From Nematostella vectensis (Eukaryota; Cnidaria; Anthozoa; Actiniaria; Edwardsiidae): a DNA stretch of 64,000 bases. This document shows, piece after piece, positions 33,301 through 43,872 of the stretch. The translations under genes and the position numbers were made by a program. The notes under the pieces were generated by a model. It was not told the DNA's origin. It saw only the letters and a program-made list of their open reading frames with translations, and searched no databases. Every line of letters starts with the position of its first letter. Position 1 is the stretch's first letter. The stretch lies in NCBI RefSeq assembly GCF_932526225.1, contig NC_064038.1:16603075-16667074 (forward strand). The letters are read 5' to 3'.

Positions 33301-34287
33301 TACGTGGTTCATCACGAGACCCTGAGACTCTACATAAGTCTTGGACTGAAGGTTACCAAGATTCATAGGGGTATCACCTTCGAAGAGTCTGCGTGGCTGA
33401 AGCCCTACATCGACTTAAACACCGGCCTAAGGGTGAGAGCGACTAACGATTTTGAGAAAGACTTCTTCAAGTTGATGAACAACTCCGTTTTTGGGAAGAC
33501 CATGGAAAACATCAGAAACAGAGTGGACATCCGCCTGGTCACGAATGAATCCCAAGCTCGCAAGTTGATATCGAAGCCAAACTATCAACACCGCACCATC
33601 TTTTGCGAGAGTCTAGCTGCTATTCACATGAAGAAAACAAAGTTAGTCTTCGATAAACCTGTCTACTTGGGTATGTCCATTCTGGATCTAAGTAAGACGC
33701 TAATGTATGATTTTCATTTCAATTACATCAAGCAAAAATATGGTGAAAAGGCGAGGCTCTTATTTACCGATACAGACAGTTTGATGTATGAGATTGAAAC
33801 AGGAGATTTTTACGAGGACATCAGCCCTGATGTGAAATCTGTGTTTGACACGAGCAACTATCCAAAGGACCACCTGTCTTGTATCGAGACAGGTGTGAAC
33901 AAGAAAGTCATCGGTAAGTTCAAAGACGAAGCAGGTGGTAAGCAGATAACCGAGTTTGTAGGTCTGCGGGCCAAGCTCTACGCATTCGAAATGGATGGTG
34001 GGAGAGAAGAAAAGAAATGCAAGGGCGTGAAGAGAGCAGTCGTTAAGAAGTGCATCAGTTTCGGTGATTACAAAGATTGCCTACTCAATGAACAACCGCA
34101 GATGAGGAAAATGAATGTTATTAGAAGCCGTAAACACGAAGTTTACACTGAAACGGTTAACAAGGTCGCCCTATCTCGTGAGGATGACAAGCGAATCATT
34201 TGTGAAGATGGTATACATACTTTTGCTAATGGGCATCATTCTAACACAGAATTAGGGGGTAACTCAGTATCTTCAGGAACGGCTTGA
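30334..34287 (+). pseudogene. Polinton protein-primed DNA polymerase B, one in-frame stop
   Basis: One frame of 1,317 codons starting at ATG 30334, interrupted only by TAG at 31285-31287. N-terminal helical SAP-like motif (VRELRALAKERGIEGYYGLR). After the stop come a C2H2-type finger (CYRCLKSF...HLEYC, 31547-31610), Exo I YADFES (31717), an endonuclease VII/HNH-like insert (32023-32130), Exo II HNLSGYDS (32157), an 8-Cys insert (32377-32520), Exo III YHDLYLESD (32756), motif A DANNLYGW (33067), motif B KLMNNSVFGK (33469) and motif C DTDSLMYE (33769). All polymerase and exonuclease acids are present. It replicates the element from a protein primer. Its last 52 bp overlap the convergent integrase gene. 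Host-genome copy of a virus-like element. Confidence 0.85.
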
Positions 34288-35225
34288 AGTTCCTCTCTAA
34301 CGAAAGACCTCCTTGGTGCACCCTCGGGTAGGTAGTACAACACGGGCTGTCCAACCGAAACAACACTGCGCGATAAATCATAGATATTCAGACTCCAGAC
34401 CGGGTGCGTCGCACGACGGTTATCACCTCCTTCGTCTTCTCCTGGGGCGAGCAAATATCTTACTTTAACGGCAGGAGGTAGTCTCACCTCGTCAAGTCCG
34501 ACAGACTGCTTGTATTCGACGGGTTTAACATCGACTTCTTTGAGTCCCACAGCTTTATCGGGTTCTTTTCCACTGATCCGTCTTGGCTTACTGTTCATTG
34601 CTTCCAAAACTTTTGGCATCCTCTTCACCCATTCTCTTGACCTTTCATTTTCTGACAACATCTCTTGCGCATATTGATGACTATACAATCTTTCAGACAA
34701 AGTTCGGTTTGCCCGCTCTACCACAGATTGAGCTTTATGGTTTTTAGCCTCACTTCGTTGAATCCGGACATTATGCTTTTTCATGAGTTTCGTAACATCA
34801 CCCATAAATTCTGTGCCAGGGTCGACAATCACCGTATTTGGCCACTTGAGTTTCCTAGAATAGATTCTTTCAAACGCTTTGGAGAGTCCACTTGAATCTT
34901 TACTCGTTAGCGCTTCAGCATCAACATACCTTGAAGCGACATCCACCACTAACAGCGCATATTTGTAGGTCTTTCGTTTTACAGTATCGTGAGATAAGAA
35001 CAATAGATCCGCCTGGTGGATGTAGTTTGTTTTGACAACAGCCCAATGCGGTCTCGGGATATGTTTTTGGGGTGGTAAATAGATTTGCCATAATGCCTGT
35101 TTCTCAAGCCACTTCTTAGATGTAGACTGACCCACTTTAGCAGCATCTGCCAATTTATCGATAGCTTCATAGCCTTTCCAGTACCCTCTGGTACTGTAGT
35201 ATATTTTTGGATAACCTGCTCTCAT
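34236..35225 (-). CDS. Polinton integrase (retroviral-type DDE)
   Basis: Intact 329-codon minus-strand frame. Helix-turn-helix-like start (AIDKLADAAKVGQSTSKKWL), then the DDE core: HQADLLFLS (first Asp), VVDVASRYVDAEAL, VIVDPGTEFMG (second Asp) and SVVERANRTLSERL (Glu). A C-terminal basic/aromatic domain follows (VKVRYLLAPGE, GQPVLYYLPEGAPRRSF). It joins element ends to target DNA with a short duplication in the family. Start at 35225 is the first Met and leaves a 41-bp gap to the divergent capsid-like gene. No frame break seen, so it is the best preserved gene of the fragment, though it lacks partners here. Confidence 0.85.
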   Translation of the reverse strand: MRAGYPKIYYSTRGYWKGYEAIDKLADAAKVGQSTSKKWLEKQALWQIYLPPQKHIPRPHWAVVKTNYIHQADLLFLSHDTVKRKTYKYALLVVDVASRYVDAEALTSKDSSGLSKAFERIYSRKLKWPNTVIVDPGTEFMGDVTKLMKKHNVRIQRSEAKNHKAQSVVERANRTLSERLYSHQYAQEMLSENERSREWVKRMPKVLEAMNSKPRRISGKEPDKAVGLKEVDVKPVEYKQSVGLDEVRLPPAVKVRYLLAPGEDEGGDNRRATHPVWSLNIYDLSRSVVSVGQPVLYYLPEGAPRRSFVREELQAVPEDTELPPNSVLE

Positions 35226-35266
35226 GACTCATTTAAAGAGTTGACTTTCTTCTCTTAAAATCGAAG
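35226..35266. promoter_or_regulatory. Short divergent intergenic region
   Basis: Only 41 bp separate the minus-strand integrase start from the plus-strand capsid-like start, so the two transcripts must share a small bidirectional start region or have overlapping 5' ends. No TATA box is evident. Confidence 0.35.
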
Positions 35267-36281
35267 ATGTCGCAGGCAATTTCTGAGAGGATAAACCCAA
35301 ACAGGATCCCACGAGAGCCTTTCGGTTTGAAGGCGGAAGCCTCGCTAAATCGAATCACACTCAATCCCTCATCCGCTAGTCCTGGGGAGACTTTGTATGT
35401 GAACATCCCCCAGCTATCAGAAAATGTGGTCATCGTTCCGGGTAGTGTATCCTTACTATTCGACTTAGGCGTCACAGGGCATGCAAATAATACTCTCGTT
35501 AACAACGTTGGCCGAAACCTGGTGTCCAGGCTCAAGATTCTTTTCGGCGGTGAAACACTGCAAGATACCCAACGATACGATTTATTTCAAACGTATCATG
35601 ACCTATTCATCCCCAAGGAGGAACGGGAGGATCTATTGAAACAGGGTATCTCGTCGGAGAACATGAGGAAACTCAGAACAAACGCAGGAGACAAGGTTAC
35701 CTCAGATGCAAAAGAGGTGGCTCTCGCGGCAGTGCATAATACGAAATACAAGATCCCACTAGACCATCCTATTCTGAATGACCATGGTGTCTTCTACCCA
35801 AAGGCACTACCACACCCACTCACATTTGAGATTACGCTCGCTCCCGTATCAGACATCGTCGTCTACTCAAGCACCACACCAGCGCCTAATTACACCATCA
35901 CAAACCTTGAACTGGAGTACCTATGCATTTCCAGTGAATACCTTGCTCGAGAGGTAGCGGCGTCCTATCAAGTTGGGAAAGGCTTTTTTTATGAGAACAT
36001 CATTCTTCACAAGACTTTCACCATCTCCAAGCCAAATGACTCGGTTATTAACGAGCATATCAATCTACCGAGAAAGTCAATGACAGGAGTGCTTTGTTTA
36101 TTTACAGAGAACCACACAGGGGGAACACGAGACTCTGAGAAATTTATCAGCCCAGATATAAAATCAGTTCATGTCAACATCGATGGAATGCCGAACCGAC
36201 TCTACTCGAAAGGAATGATACCGGTTGACTTGTGGGAGTCGGTGAAGAAACGCCTTGGGGTCACGGGCTCGCTTAAGCAAA
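35267..36281 (+). pseudogene. Polinton capsid-like protein, 3'-truncated
   Basis: About 338 codons before the frame runs into repeat D at 36282; the ORF stops 16 codons later in unrelated sequence. The protein is beta-rich with no membrane segment, starts MSQAISERINPNRIPREPFG, and includes LFDLGVTGHANNTLVNNVGR, YDLFQTYHDLFIPKEER and MTGVLCLFTENHTGG. Position beside PolB and integrase and the all-beta look suggest the double jelly-roll major capsid protein of Polintons. I infer this from context, not from a specific signature. It could also be another conserved Polinton structural protein. Confidence 0.6.
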
Positions 36282-36319
36282 AACAAATAGCGCCTTCTCA
36301 TTGGCGCCCCCCGAGGATT

Positions 36320-36804
36320 TGTTGTAGATAGCGCATCGAACACTGTTTGTTTTCTAAGTGACTGATTCAATATGTAAGTAATTAAGTTTGATTGACACAA
36401 GCTGATAATTGCTGCTTAAAAGGCATCTGTAAATTGAGACCAGTTAGAGTCAATAGAGCACACGAGGAGATCGCAAGTTTAGAGCATAGTTAAGTTAAAG
36501 TCAAGACCGCGCAGGGATCCACCCTTCAGGTACCATGATCAAGTTATATTAGCTTTATAGCGCATGATTTTGTATGTTTTGTGTAGTAGTAATTATTGAT
36601 TCAAGTGTATGTTCCATTGCATGTAAGTTTAATTCCGTAAATCTCTATCGCTTCACAACTATGATCGGAATGTGTAGGAATATGCCCGAGATCTAGTCTA
36701 AATGCTGTAATTATTGATCTGTTCCAGAATGTTTTAATATAATAAATATTGGAAGAAATCCTTGAGGCCGGTCTTAAATCGCTTCGTAGCCGGGGTCTAC
36801 TTCA
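36320..36804 (+). repeat. BEL 1 LTR, right copy
   Basis: 485 bp, TGTTGTAGA to TCTACTTCA, within repeat D and preceded by the same C tract and last bases of the BEL coding region, but with no BEL coding sequence before it. Confidence 0.6.
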
Positions 36805-37223
36805 ATCATCATCGTCGTCGTCGTCATTATCATCATTATTATTTTTTATTAATCAGACCGCTTTTGAAATATAATTGCAACCAAATTTTATCAAAATACA
36901 AAAAGTATTTGTTTTGAAGCTGGTCACCTAGCGCAGCCGCCAACCTGCCATCTTGGAAATTACCCACAAGACCCTAGGAACGAGGCTGCATTTTACAAAG
37001 CACAAGCGTTTTATTGATTATGTGTATTTCCAGAAACCAATCCATACCCCAAGCACAGAGGTAATTCCAGAGGCAAGGGGGGGGGGGGGATTTTTCTCAA
37101 TTTCCAGGGGATAAAAGACCCTATTTCCCATACAAACTTATTTTGTATCTGGAAATTCGGGAGGATTGGGGGTACCTTTCCTAATTCCCTCAATAGTGTT
37201 TTTTATTTCCTCCTGTCACATAC

Positions 37224-37556
37224 CATCATGATTTTTACAAACTCATCAGCTATATCAACACCATACGTGGACTGGACAGCAGTAGACATCCTTTTCACAG
37301 CGAACTGCCAGTGTTTTTCACAAGAGATCGTACGATCAATAGTACCATCTGGCAGCTCAAGTGGGATGGAAGACCACCACCCACCCCCTTCGTCAATCAT
37401 AATTCCAGCTGGGTTGAATCTGTAGTTGTCATTTCCTGAAAGCTCTCGCAGTGCTGTGTTCAGTAGACGCCAGAAAGTCCGGATGTTTTTTTTTTATTCA
37501 GATTCACATTCCATTGTAGCAATCTTGAACATTTGGCGTAGAAGAGGGTGGTACAC
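37224..37556 (-). pseudogene. Exon of a MULE-like transposase-related gene (right copy)
   Basis: Same exon as 28734-29066 with identical splice borders and the same in-frame stop, so the stop predates the duplication. Confidence 0.45.
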
Positions 37557-38495
37557 CTGTCAGCAACCACAAGTGTCACCAAAGGGTGTAATTGATTATG
37601 CATCCCAGGGGTACCACAAGTTAGGGATCATTGTCTGACAACCAACAATTGACTCTACAATGGTAATTTTGGGCGGGAGCATACTGGGGGCCACAGTACT
37701 ATAAAAGTCACATTCATGTCTATTTTCACATTAATTCACCACTATACTAGGGTGTCAAGTGTTGACGGCTCAAGAAAAGAAATCTCAGGCTAAGAAGGAA
37801 AAAAATAGGAGGTCTTGAGCAGAAATAGGAAATTTTGCTAGCCCTGACAAATTGTTTAGATCAGTAATGATCAATTTACTGGATACAGAAGACAAAAATA
37901 CCATTTCAGATTTCAGTAAAATGTTTGGGAGTTCTGGGGACATGCAATTTTGGTGGGGTTCAAACATATTGTATACACCTATTTCAAAAAAGGCTGTCAG
38001 TGCAAATGGCGAATGGCAAATAGTAAATGGTAGTTCTAAGCCTAATTAGTGCGATCTCAATGTAATTAAGGTTGATGAGAGATCTTACTAAGACCCTTTA
38101 TCTGTATGAGTTTAGTTTGATTAGGATCAATTGCTAACGAATTAAAACCAATTGTCACGAGTGGTATTCTGTTAATTTCTTCCAGGATAATAAAGCGATC
38201 TCAATGTAATTAACGTGGATGAAAGATCTTACCAAGACCGGGATAAGGTCAAATCAGTGACACATACTTTTCGAGCACGGCGCCCTAAACTTGAAAAAAT
38301 ATGTATATATATTATAAGTATTTTATTAGGTTAACGTGTAATCTTGTTACTGGCAAAATATCAAAAGTGTTCTATTTATTGCTATAAAGTTATGGTGCTA
38401 AATGCAAAAACCGTCCGTGATTGGGGCAATACACTGTAGTATGTATTGACAGCCTCATTAGAAATAAATTTTCTAGCACCCCTCACCATATCTTA

Positions 38496-38847
38496 GGGGC
38501 CGATTACTTGATGGATTTCAGCCCGGGCAGCTGCTTACCGATTATATGCCTTAGATCCAGCCCGGGCTGGACTCGAATTGTATTGTTTTCCAGCCCAGGC
38601 TGAGATATTTACGCGATTTCATGGCGATTATAACCCGCTAGCCCAGGCTGAAAATCCTAGCCCGGTTTGCCAACCCGGGCTGGAAACCTCCCCCCCGGGC
38701 TGAAATTGATCCCGGGCTGAAAACTCGTTCATGTAACCGAAAGAGCAATTTTACAAGTATTTGTGGGGGATAGCGGGCTGGACTTTCAGACTCCCTAAAC
38801 GGGCTGAAACCTCAGCCCGGGCTGAAATTTTTCATGTAATCGGCCCC
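38496..38847. mobile_element. Harbinger-like MITE with AGCCCGGGCT array
   Basis: 352-bp element with terminal inverted repeats GGGGCCGATTAC(T/A)TGA and a 3-bp TTA duplication at 38493-38495 and 38848-38850, as in PIF/Harbinger insertions. The interior is packed with about ten perfect or near-perfect copies of the palindrome AGCCCGGGCT, usually followed by GAAA. No ORF. It sits 35 bp beyond the right D repeat. Confidence 0.75.
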
Positions 38848-38850
38848 TTA

Positions 38851-40708
38851 GTATGAATGAATAAGCGCCGCATTCCCTTACAGGCGCCCTAAGTGTATGT
38901 AAATAACACCGCGATACTAAACAGAATACCAAAGAAACCCGTGGAGTTTTAACCCGCAGCGAGTTTTAGTTATCTATTTAGTTATCTACTATTTTTAAGT
39001 ATTTTTTATTTCCCCTCGAGGTCTCAAACCTCGTTACCAAGTGACTAAGGTACCGGAATGAAATAGTATGAAATGAACATTTACTTTCATGTTTCTCAGA
39101 ATAAAGAATTGAACACGAAGTTGCTTATAAGGATTTGATCTAAGGATTTCATTAAACAAATACTTTTTATGTTTATGGTATGACATTTCTTTCCTGCTTC
39201 GAAAAATCTAAGCTGCTGCTAAATGCCGACAACAAACTTATAATTGTTAAACAATGAAGCAAATTGATAATTACGCTATTTTTATAGTGCTAAAGTATTG
39301 AGTTAAATTGTACGTTTGTATCTAATAAGCGACTGAGAAAAAGCCTATGTGTGATGGAAGAAAATTATTGTCACGAACGGTCTCCAAATAGTAGCTGTCA
39401 CACGAGAGGTTTTGTCACGAGTGGTTGTCACCAGTGGTTTTGTCACGAAAACTGACTGCAGAAAAGCCAAGAATTGTCGAAAAAGGAGTGCTTGAAAAAG
39501 AAAATCATTCGTGGGAATGCTAACCACGGATATGAACTTGTCTAATTATGTGCAAAAGACTGTGTAAAAGCATGGTTGAAAGTTTTGAAGAGTCAAGTCT
39601 TGTGCTCGAGTCAAGGTCAGCTGAAATGTCAGAGTAAGCCACAAGATAAAGGAAGAAAAAACAAGCTAATTTTATGGACACCTTCTCCGAAAAGTGCTCC
39701 TATGTATTTGTTTTTGCACTGGCAGACGTAGGTAAGTTATTATTATTGTTATTATTGTATTAAAGTACTTAGCGGAACGATCTTTCGGAATCGTTTTGTT
39801 TTCAAACTTTGAACACCTTTTTCATTGTTGAATTTAATTTATACTTTAAGTCCTTACCTCAGGGAATAAATATTCTAGGCTGTATTTATCAAATTCGATA
39901 TCTAAATCTGCCATTCACCATTTATCATAGGAAAATTATAACTACTTTTCATGAATGAATTGAATATAAGTTACCAGAGCTGTCAACTCTGTCACAAGAT
40001 ATGGACCTCATCATAAACCTAATTTTTGTGAGAATGTTCATACATTCTCTGTATTCATCTGCATTGGCTCTCTCGTTTTTATTTTTTTTTTCGCATACTT
40101 GCTGTATTTCATCCGATTTTACAAGATTTCTGTCCGAGTTTGGTTGGCAGCCATGATATACTAGAAATATAACCAAACGTGATTTTTAATCCATTTCAAT
40201 GAATGATTGGTCAAAATTCTTACAAAGATGAGCAAGGCTTAAATGTATTACTTGAGTAAACTCCAGCTTTCTTTGGAGAAAGAAATGGAGAAATGGTTTC
40301 CTAAAACCTTTAAGAAATTGAAAGCTGGTCTCCTAAAACCCTAAGTATTAGTAATTTGTAAAAAAAATATTTATTTGATAAACACTTGAAATTTAAATCG
40401 ACTATTCTGGAATTCTGTTTTGATTTTTTTAAAAAGGTGCACATACATATTAGGACCTTGAGGATCTGTTATTACCTAAAAAATATGCCTTGTTTTTATA
40501 CCACCTACAATATTTTCAATAACCCTGGGTACCTCAATGTTTTCTTACAAACCTTAAAAACAAATTTTATCTTATGTCACAATATAATGTGGTCCAAAAG
40601 TAAAATTTAGGCTTCATAGAAAGCCAAGACAGCTTTTTTGTAGAGGAGCAATTTGCTCAAAAGCAATGGTTTTTTTCTCTCTGCAGCTTCTCCTATAAAA
40701 GCTCTTTC
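38851..40708. other. No gene recognised
   Basis: AT-rich. Contains a small cluster of TTGTCACGAGTGGT-like motifs at about 39370-39450 (the same motif occurs in repeat D at 29665 and 38155). A 75-codon minus-strand frame at 39949-40176 has no domain. A CAGACGTAG/GTAAGT at 39732 looks like a donor site but no exon can be supported. Confidence 0.4.
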
Positions 40709-42083
40709 AACCTGTGGCTCATCAGATCATAGAGCTTTATGAGACAGCAAAGTTCATATGTTCATTTTCTGTAATAGGTATCATTTTAGAAAATTTTAGT
40801 TGGACTATTTTTAGTTTTAGGTTTTATGAATTAGGTTTTTTGTGGTATAATATTTGTATCGTAAGGAAATTACCAGCTTTTTCTTAAATGCTTTTCTCCA
40901 AACTTCTTCAGGTTAATCTCAGCCAGAGATTCTGAAATCAAGCTGAGACACAAGCTTCTGGCTAAGAGGCATGACCCAGGGCAGGATGTACATATAAGGC
41001 ATTGGTATTTAATGTAGGTCACCAAAAATAAACACATATAAAGTAACAAAAAGATAATATTTTAATGGAAAAATTGTTCTAAAAAATGATCCAGAGTTAT
41101 AAAAGTAGAAAAACCTAGTTTTTTTCCAAGTTAGCCTGACAGTTTCTTGTATAATGTGTGGTTAGTGACATTTAGGCTATTTAGGTTCATAAATAGTCTC
41201 TTGCTATTACAATTACTCATTGTAAAGTAATTGAGGTAGTAAGTTAATCATAAAAAACAAAAACAGGTCTCCTATATGATCCCTTAAGATCATATTTAAA
41301 ACTATTTAGAAATCAATTTTCCTATTTCAACCTATTTCAAATTATAGGCTAAATAGATGCTTATAAAAAGGATTCTAATTTGATTATTTTAGGTTAACAG
41401 GTTCTTTCTAGGTTCTTATATGTGGTTCTTAACTGTATAATAAAATAATGTAGTCAGAATTTTTTCAAATATATTGGAGTGCTTTTAATCAACCCTTAGC
41501 AAAGTTACATTCTAAAGCACAAGAGAGAAGGTTAATAAAGATATTTTTCCAATATTTGAATTGCTCACTTAAAAACTTACACAAGAGAAAGAAAATGTTA
41601 AAGCCCTATCTTTGCAAGTTAAGTAAAGTAATTTAAAAAAGTAAAATGAATTGGGACCGTACAGGCAGGGAATGAGTACTTTTACCTCAAATCCACTATG
41701 ATAGTGTGATTTGCTGATATACTTATTAATGTATAGGAATTTGATATGTATTTGTTTATTGTTTTTAATTTCGAAGACAATAAAATAGCACCCAGTTTTT
41801 TGTGAGGAACTTTAATTGATCCTCATTTTAAAATAAATATGACCTTCCTTCACACCTTAAAGCCTTCCGTGTTAATCAAAGCATAAATTTGTTTTGCTAA
41901 TTTTGCTGTTAATGATATCCTTAGTAATGTCAATAAATACTTTTTTACCTAGAACAAAAAACATATTTGTTCTAGGTATTCCCTAGGAGGATTGGGAGGA
42001 CACCTTTTAATAATAATTGTATTATTTATAGAACATGCAATCTTTATATGTTTTACATATGGTGCCGTTTTTGTGGGTGGTGG
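40709..42083 (+). repeat. Dispersed repeat R1, copy 2
   Basis: 1,375 bp, direct copy of 16822-18205. Beyond its end the two copies diverge completely (TAACCGCGCG here). Confidence 0.85.
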
Positions 42084-42235
42084 TAACCGCGCGATGACCA
42101 CAAAACCATGTCGCATAGCTGACCATATTTCTATACCTATCCAGTCTATGGAACACATGCTCATTTGCATAAGCTACTGTCCGGCGTCCTCGATTCCATG
42201 CGACGCCATTTTCTGCCATTTGTCATGACAACAGC
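42084..42235. repeat. Promoter-like dispersed repeat P, full copy
   Basis: Starts ACCGCGCGATGACCACAAAA and contains GCTCATTTGCATAAGC (octamer) and GGCGTCCTCGATTCCATGCG. The left half recurs at 51463-51535 and the right half, inverted, at about 52607-52690. Confidence 0.6.
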
Positions 42236-43206
42236 CCACGCTTTGACGAAGGCGATGTTTTGCGAAGTTTTATTACATTTATAACATTAGATAGTATGCT
42301 CGCCTGTTTAAACAAAAAAATATCATGGACAATAAAGCATAAGGGTCAACTTATTTCATGTTAGCAAATCAAGTTCCTAAGAAGTCTTAAAAGAATCAGA
42401 TTTTGGCGATATTTTGAAGAGAATGAATCACATGAGAAAAGTTCCAATTCACTAAATTTTACATTTTGGTACATCCAGTCATAAGCAAAGTTAAAAGCCG
42501 AGACTCACAGCATAGCTAAAACTGTTATTTTACTTAATCTGAGTGAATTCTGTGCACATATTTCCGCCTGGTTTTAAATATATTAAACGATTACGAGCTT
42601 GCATGGTTTTACCGTCTCCAAGCCCCAATGCACGCTTGTAATTATATTCTATATATCTCGAAAAGGCGTGGAAATCGCTGGAAAGTTTGTATTGGACGTT
42701 TGATAAGAATTCCTTCAGGAATATGTCTGGGAGGTCTGATTTTCGTAGCACCCTTTATTAAGAGCAAAAAGTCCTTTAATAGCATAGACATGCAACAAGA
42801 GCCAATAATTATGTTTGCTTCTAAAAACATTTTTGGTACACCTTGTCATAGACTCGTTTTATGAAAATCATGTACAATATATGAATTTCCAACTAATAAA
42901 CTATTGGTGTGTGAAAGGCCGGCTCCAGGTCCTAACGCGTTAAAAAATAGGAGGATAAATTTAAAAGTGTGTCATTCACTCAGTCTCGACTAAATCTTTG
43001 TTCTAGCCGTAGAAGCGTGCGTAAATAGCAAAAGAATGAAATGAACAAGTGACCGTGCATTCCAGCATGGCAACTGCGTTAAAAATAAACTTCCCTGTTT
43101 TTTCTCCAAAAGTTTGTTTATTTGGACTAAATAAAATTTTGTTATTATGCGTGAACATTACTCTTTAGGATGAGGCACAATTTAGAAAATGAAAACGAAT
43201 AAAACG
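42236..43206. other. No gene recognised
   Basis: AT-rich, several 60-80 codon frames without domains. Nothing supported. Confidence 0.4.
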
Positions 43207-43766
43207 CTCAAAATAATATATAGATTTAGGCACTGCCTAAAAGCGGAGCCAGCATAAACACCTTTTGTGTTGACTGATCAAAGGTATTATTGGAGGATCT
43301 AGGATCCTGCTCTCTACTGAGATTTATTTATTGTACCAACCAAATCCAGGCCTTATTCAATAATTTAAATTATGCAGTACATCAAAGTTAACAAACACAA
43401 TTCCTGGTGTGGATTTGGCTGTCAAAGTTGTCAAGAGTCTAATGGTAAATTCTTAGGTCCCATCATAGAAGTTCCATTATGAATATCTTTTTTTAATCAA
43501 AACAATACTCCCACAAGCTTTGCCCTTGTGCAGAAAATGTCATGGATGTAACAGCATTCCAAAGATTCAAAATAATATATTTAGACTGTTTAGATGCCAT
43601 ACTGTGATTTTTATGTATTGATTTAGTGGCGATTCTCTCCTTCATTGGACCGAATATTCAGAAAAATGTCTGGAAATTAAAATCCAAAAATATATCTCCT
43701 TTCATGCATTACATATTGGTGCACCCCACTTTACCATATAGTGGCCTTGTTGTTGGTGGCCTACTA
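43207..43766 (-). repeat. Dispersed repeat R2, copy 2, first part
   Basis: Reverse complement of about 21,760-22,301. It is interrupted at 43760-43768 by BEL element 2 and resumes at 49227. Confidence 0.75.
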
Positions 43767-43872
43767 CCCTCGTGGGCTCATCAATCACGTGACATCATGT
43801 CCACAGGGAACCGAATAACAATAATAACGATAATGTCACTCAATGAATGTCAGTTATATATGAGTTCAGACA
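43767..43872 (-). repeat. BEL 2 3' LTR, lacking its outer 71 bp
   Basis: Matches 49117-49226 of the 5' LTR with four or five substitutions but lacks the outer part corresponding to 49046-49116. It abuts the target duplication directly. A C tract and GGAGGA precede it in element sense. Confidence 0.7.

Larger units (their letters stand above)
29973..36281 (+). mobile_element. Polinton/Maverick fragment
   Basis: 6.3-kb unit between the two D repeats. It carries a protein-primed DNA polymerase B, a convergent retroviral-type integrase and a divergent capsid-like gene, the Polinton combination. Packaging ATPase, protease and minor capsid genes are absent, and no terminal inverted repeats are seen. 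The right edge cuts the capsid-like frame, so this is a piece of an element. Confidence 0.85.
36282..38461 (+). repeat. 2.2-kb direct repeat D, right copy
   Basis: 2,180 bp, near-identical partner of 27772-29972. At its left edge the Polinton capsid-like frame is cut; at its right edge it joins sequence unrelated to the left flank. Junctions carry short shared bases (AACAAATAG, CATTAG). Confidence 0.9.
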
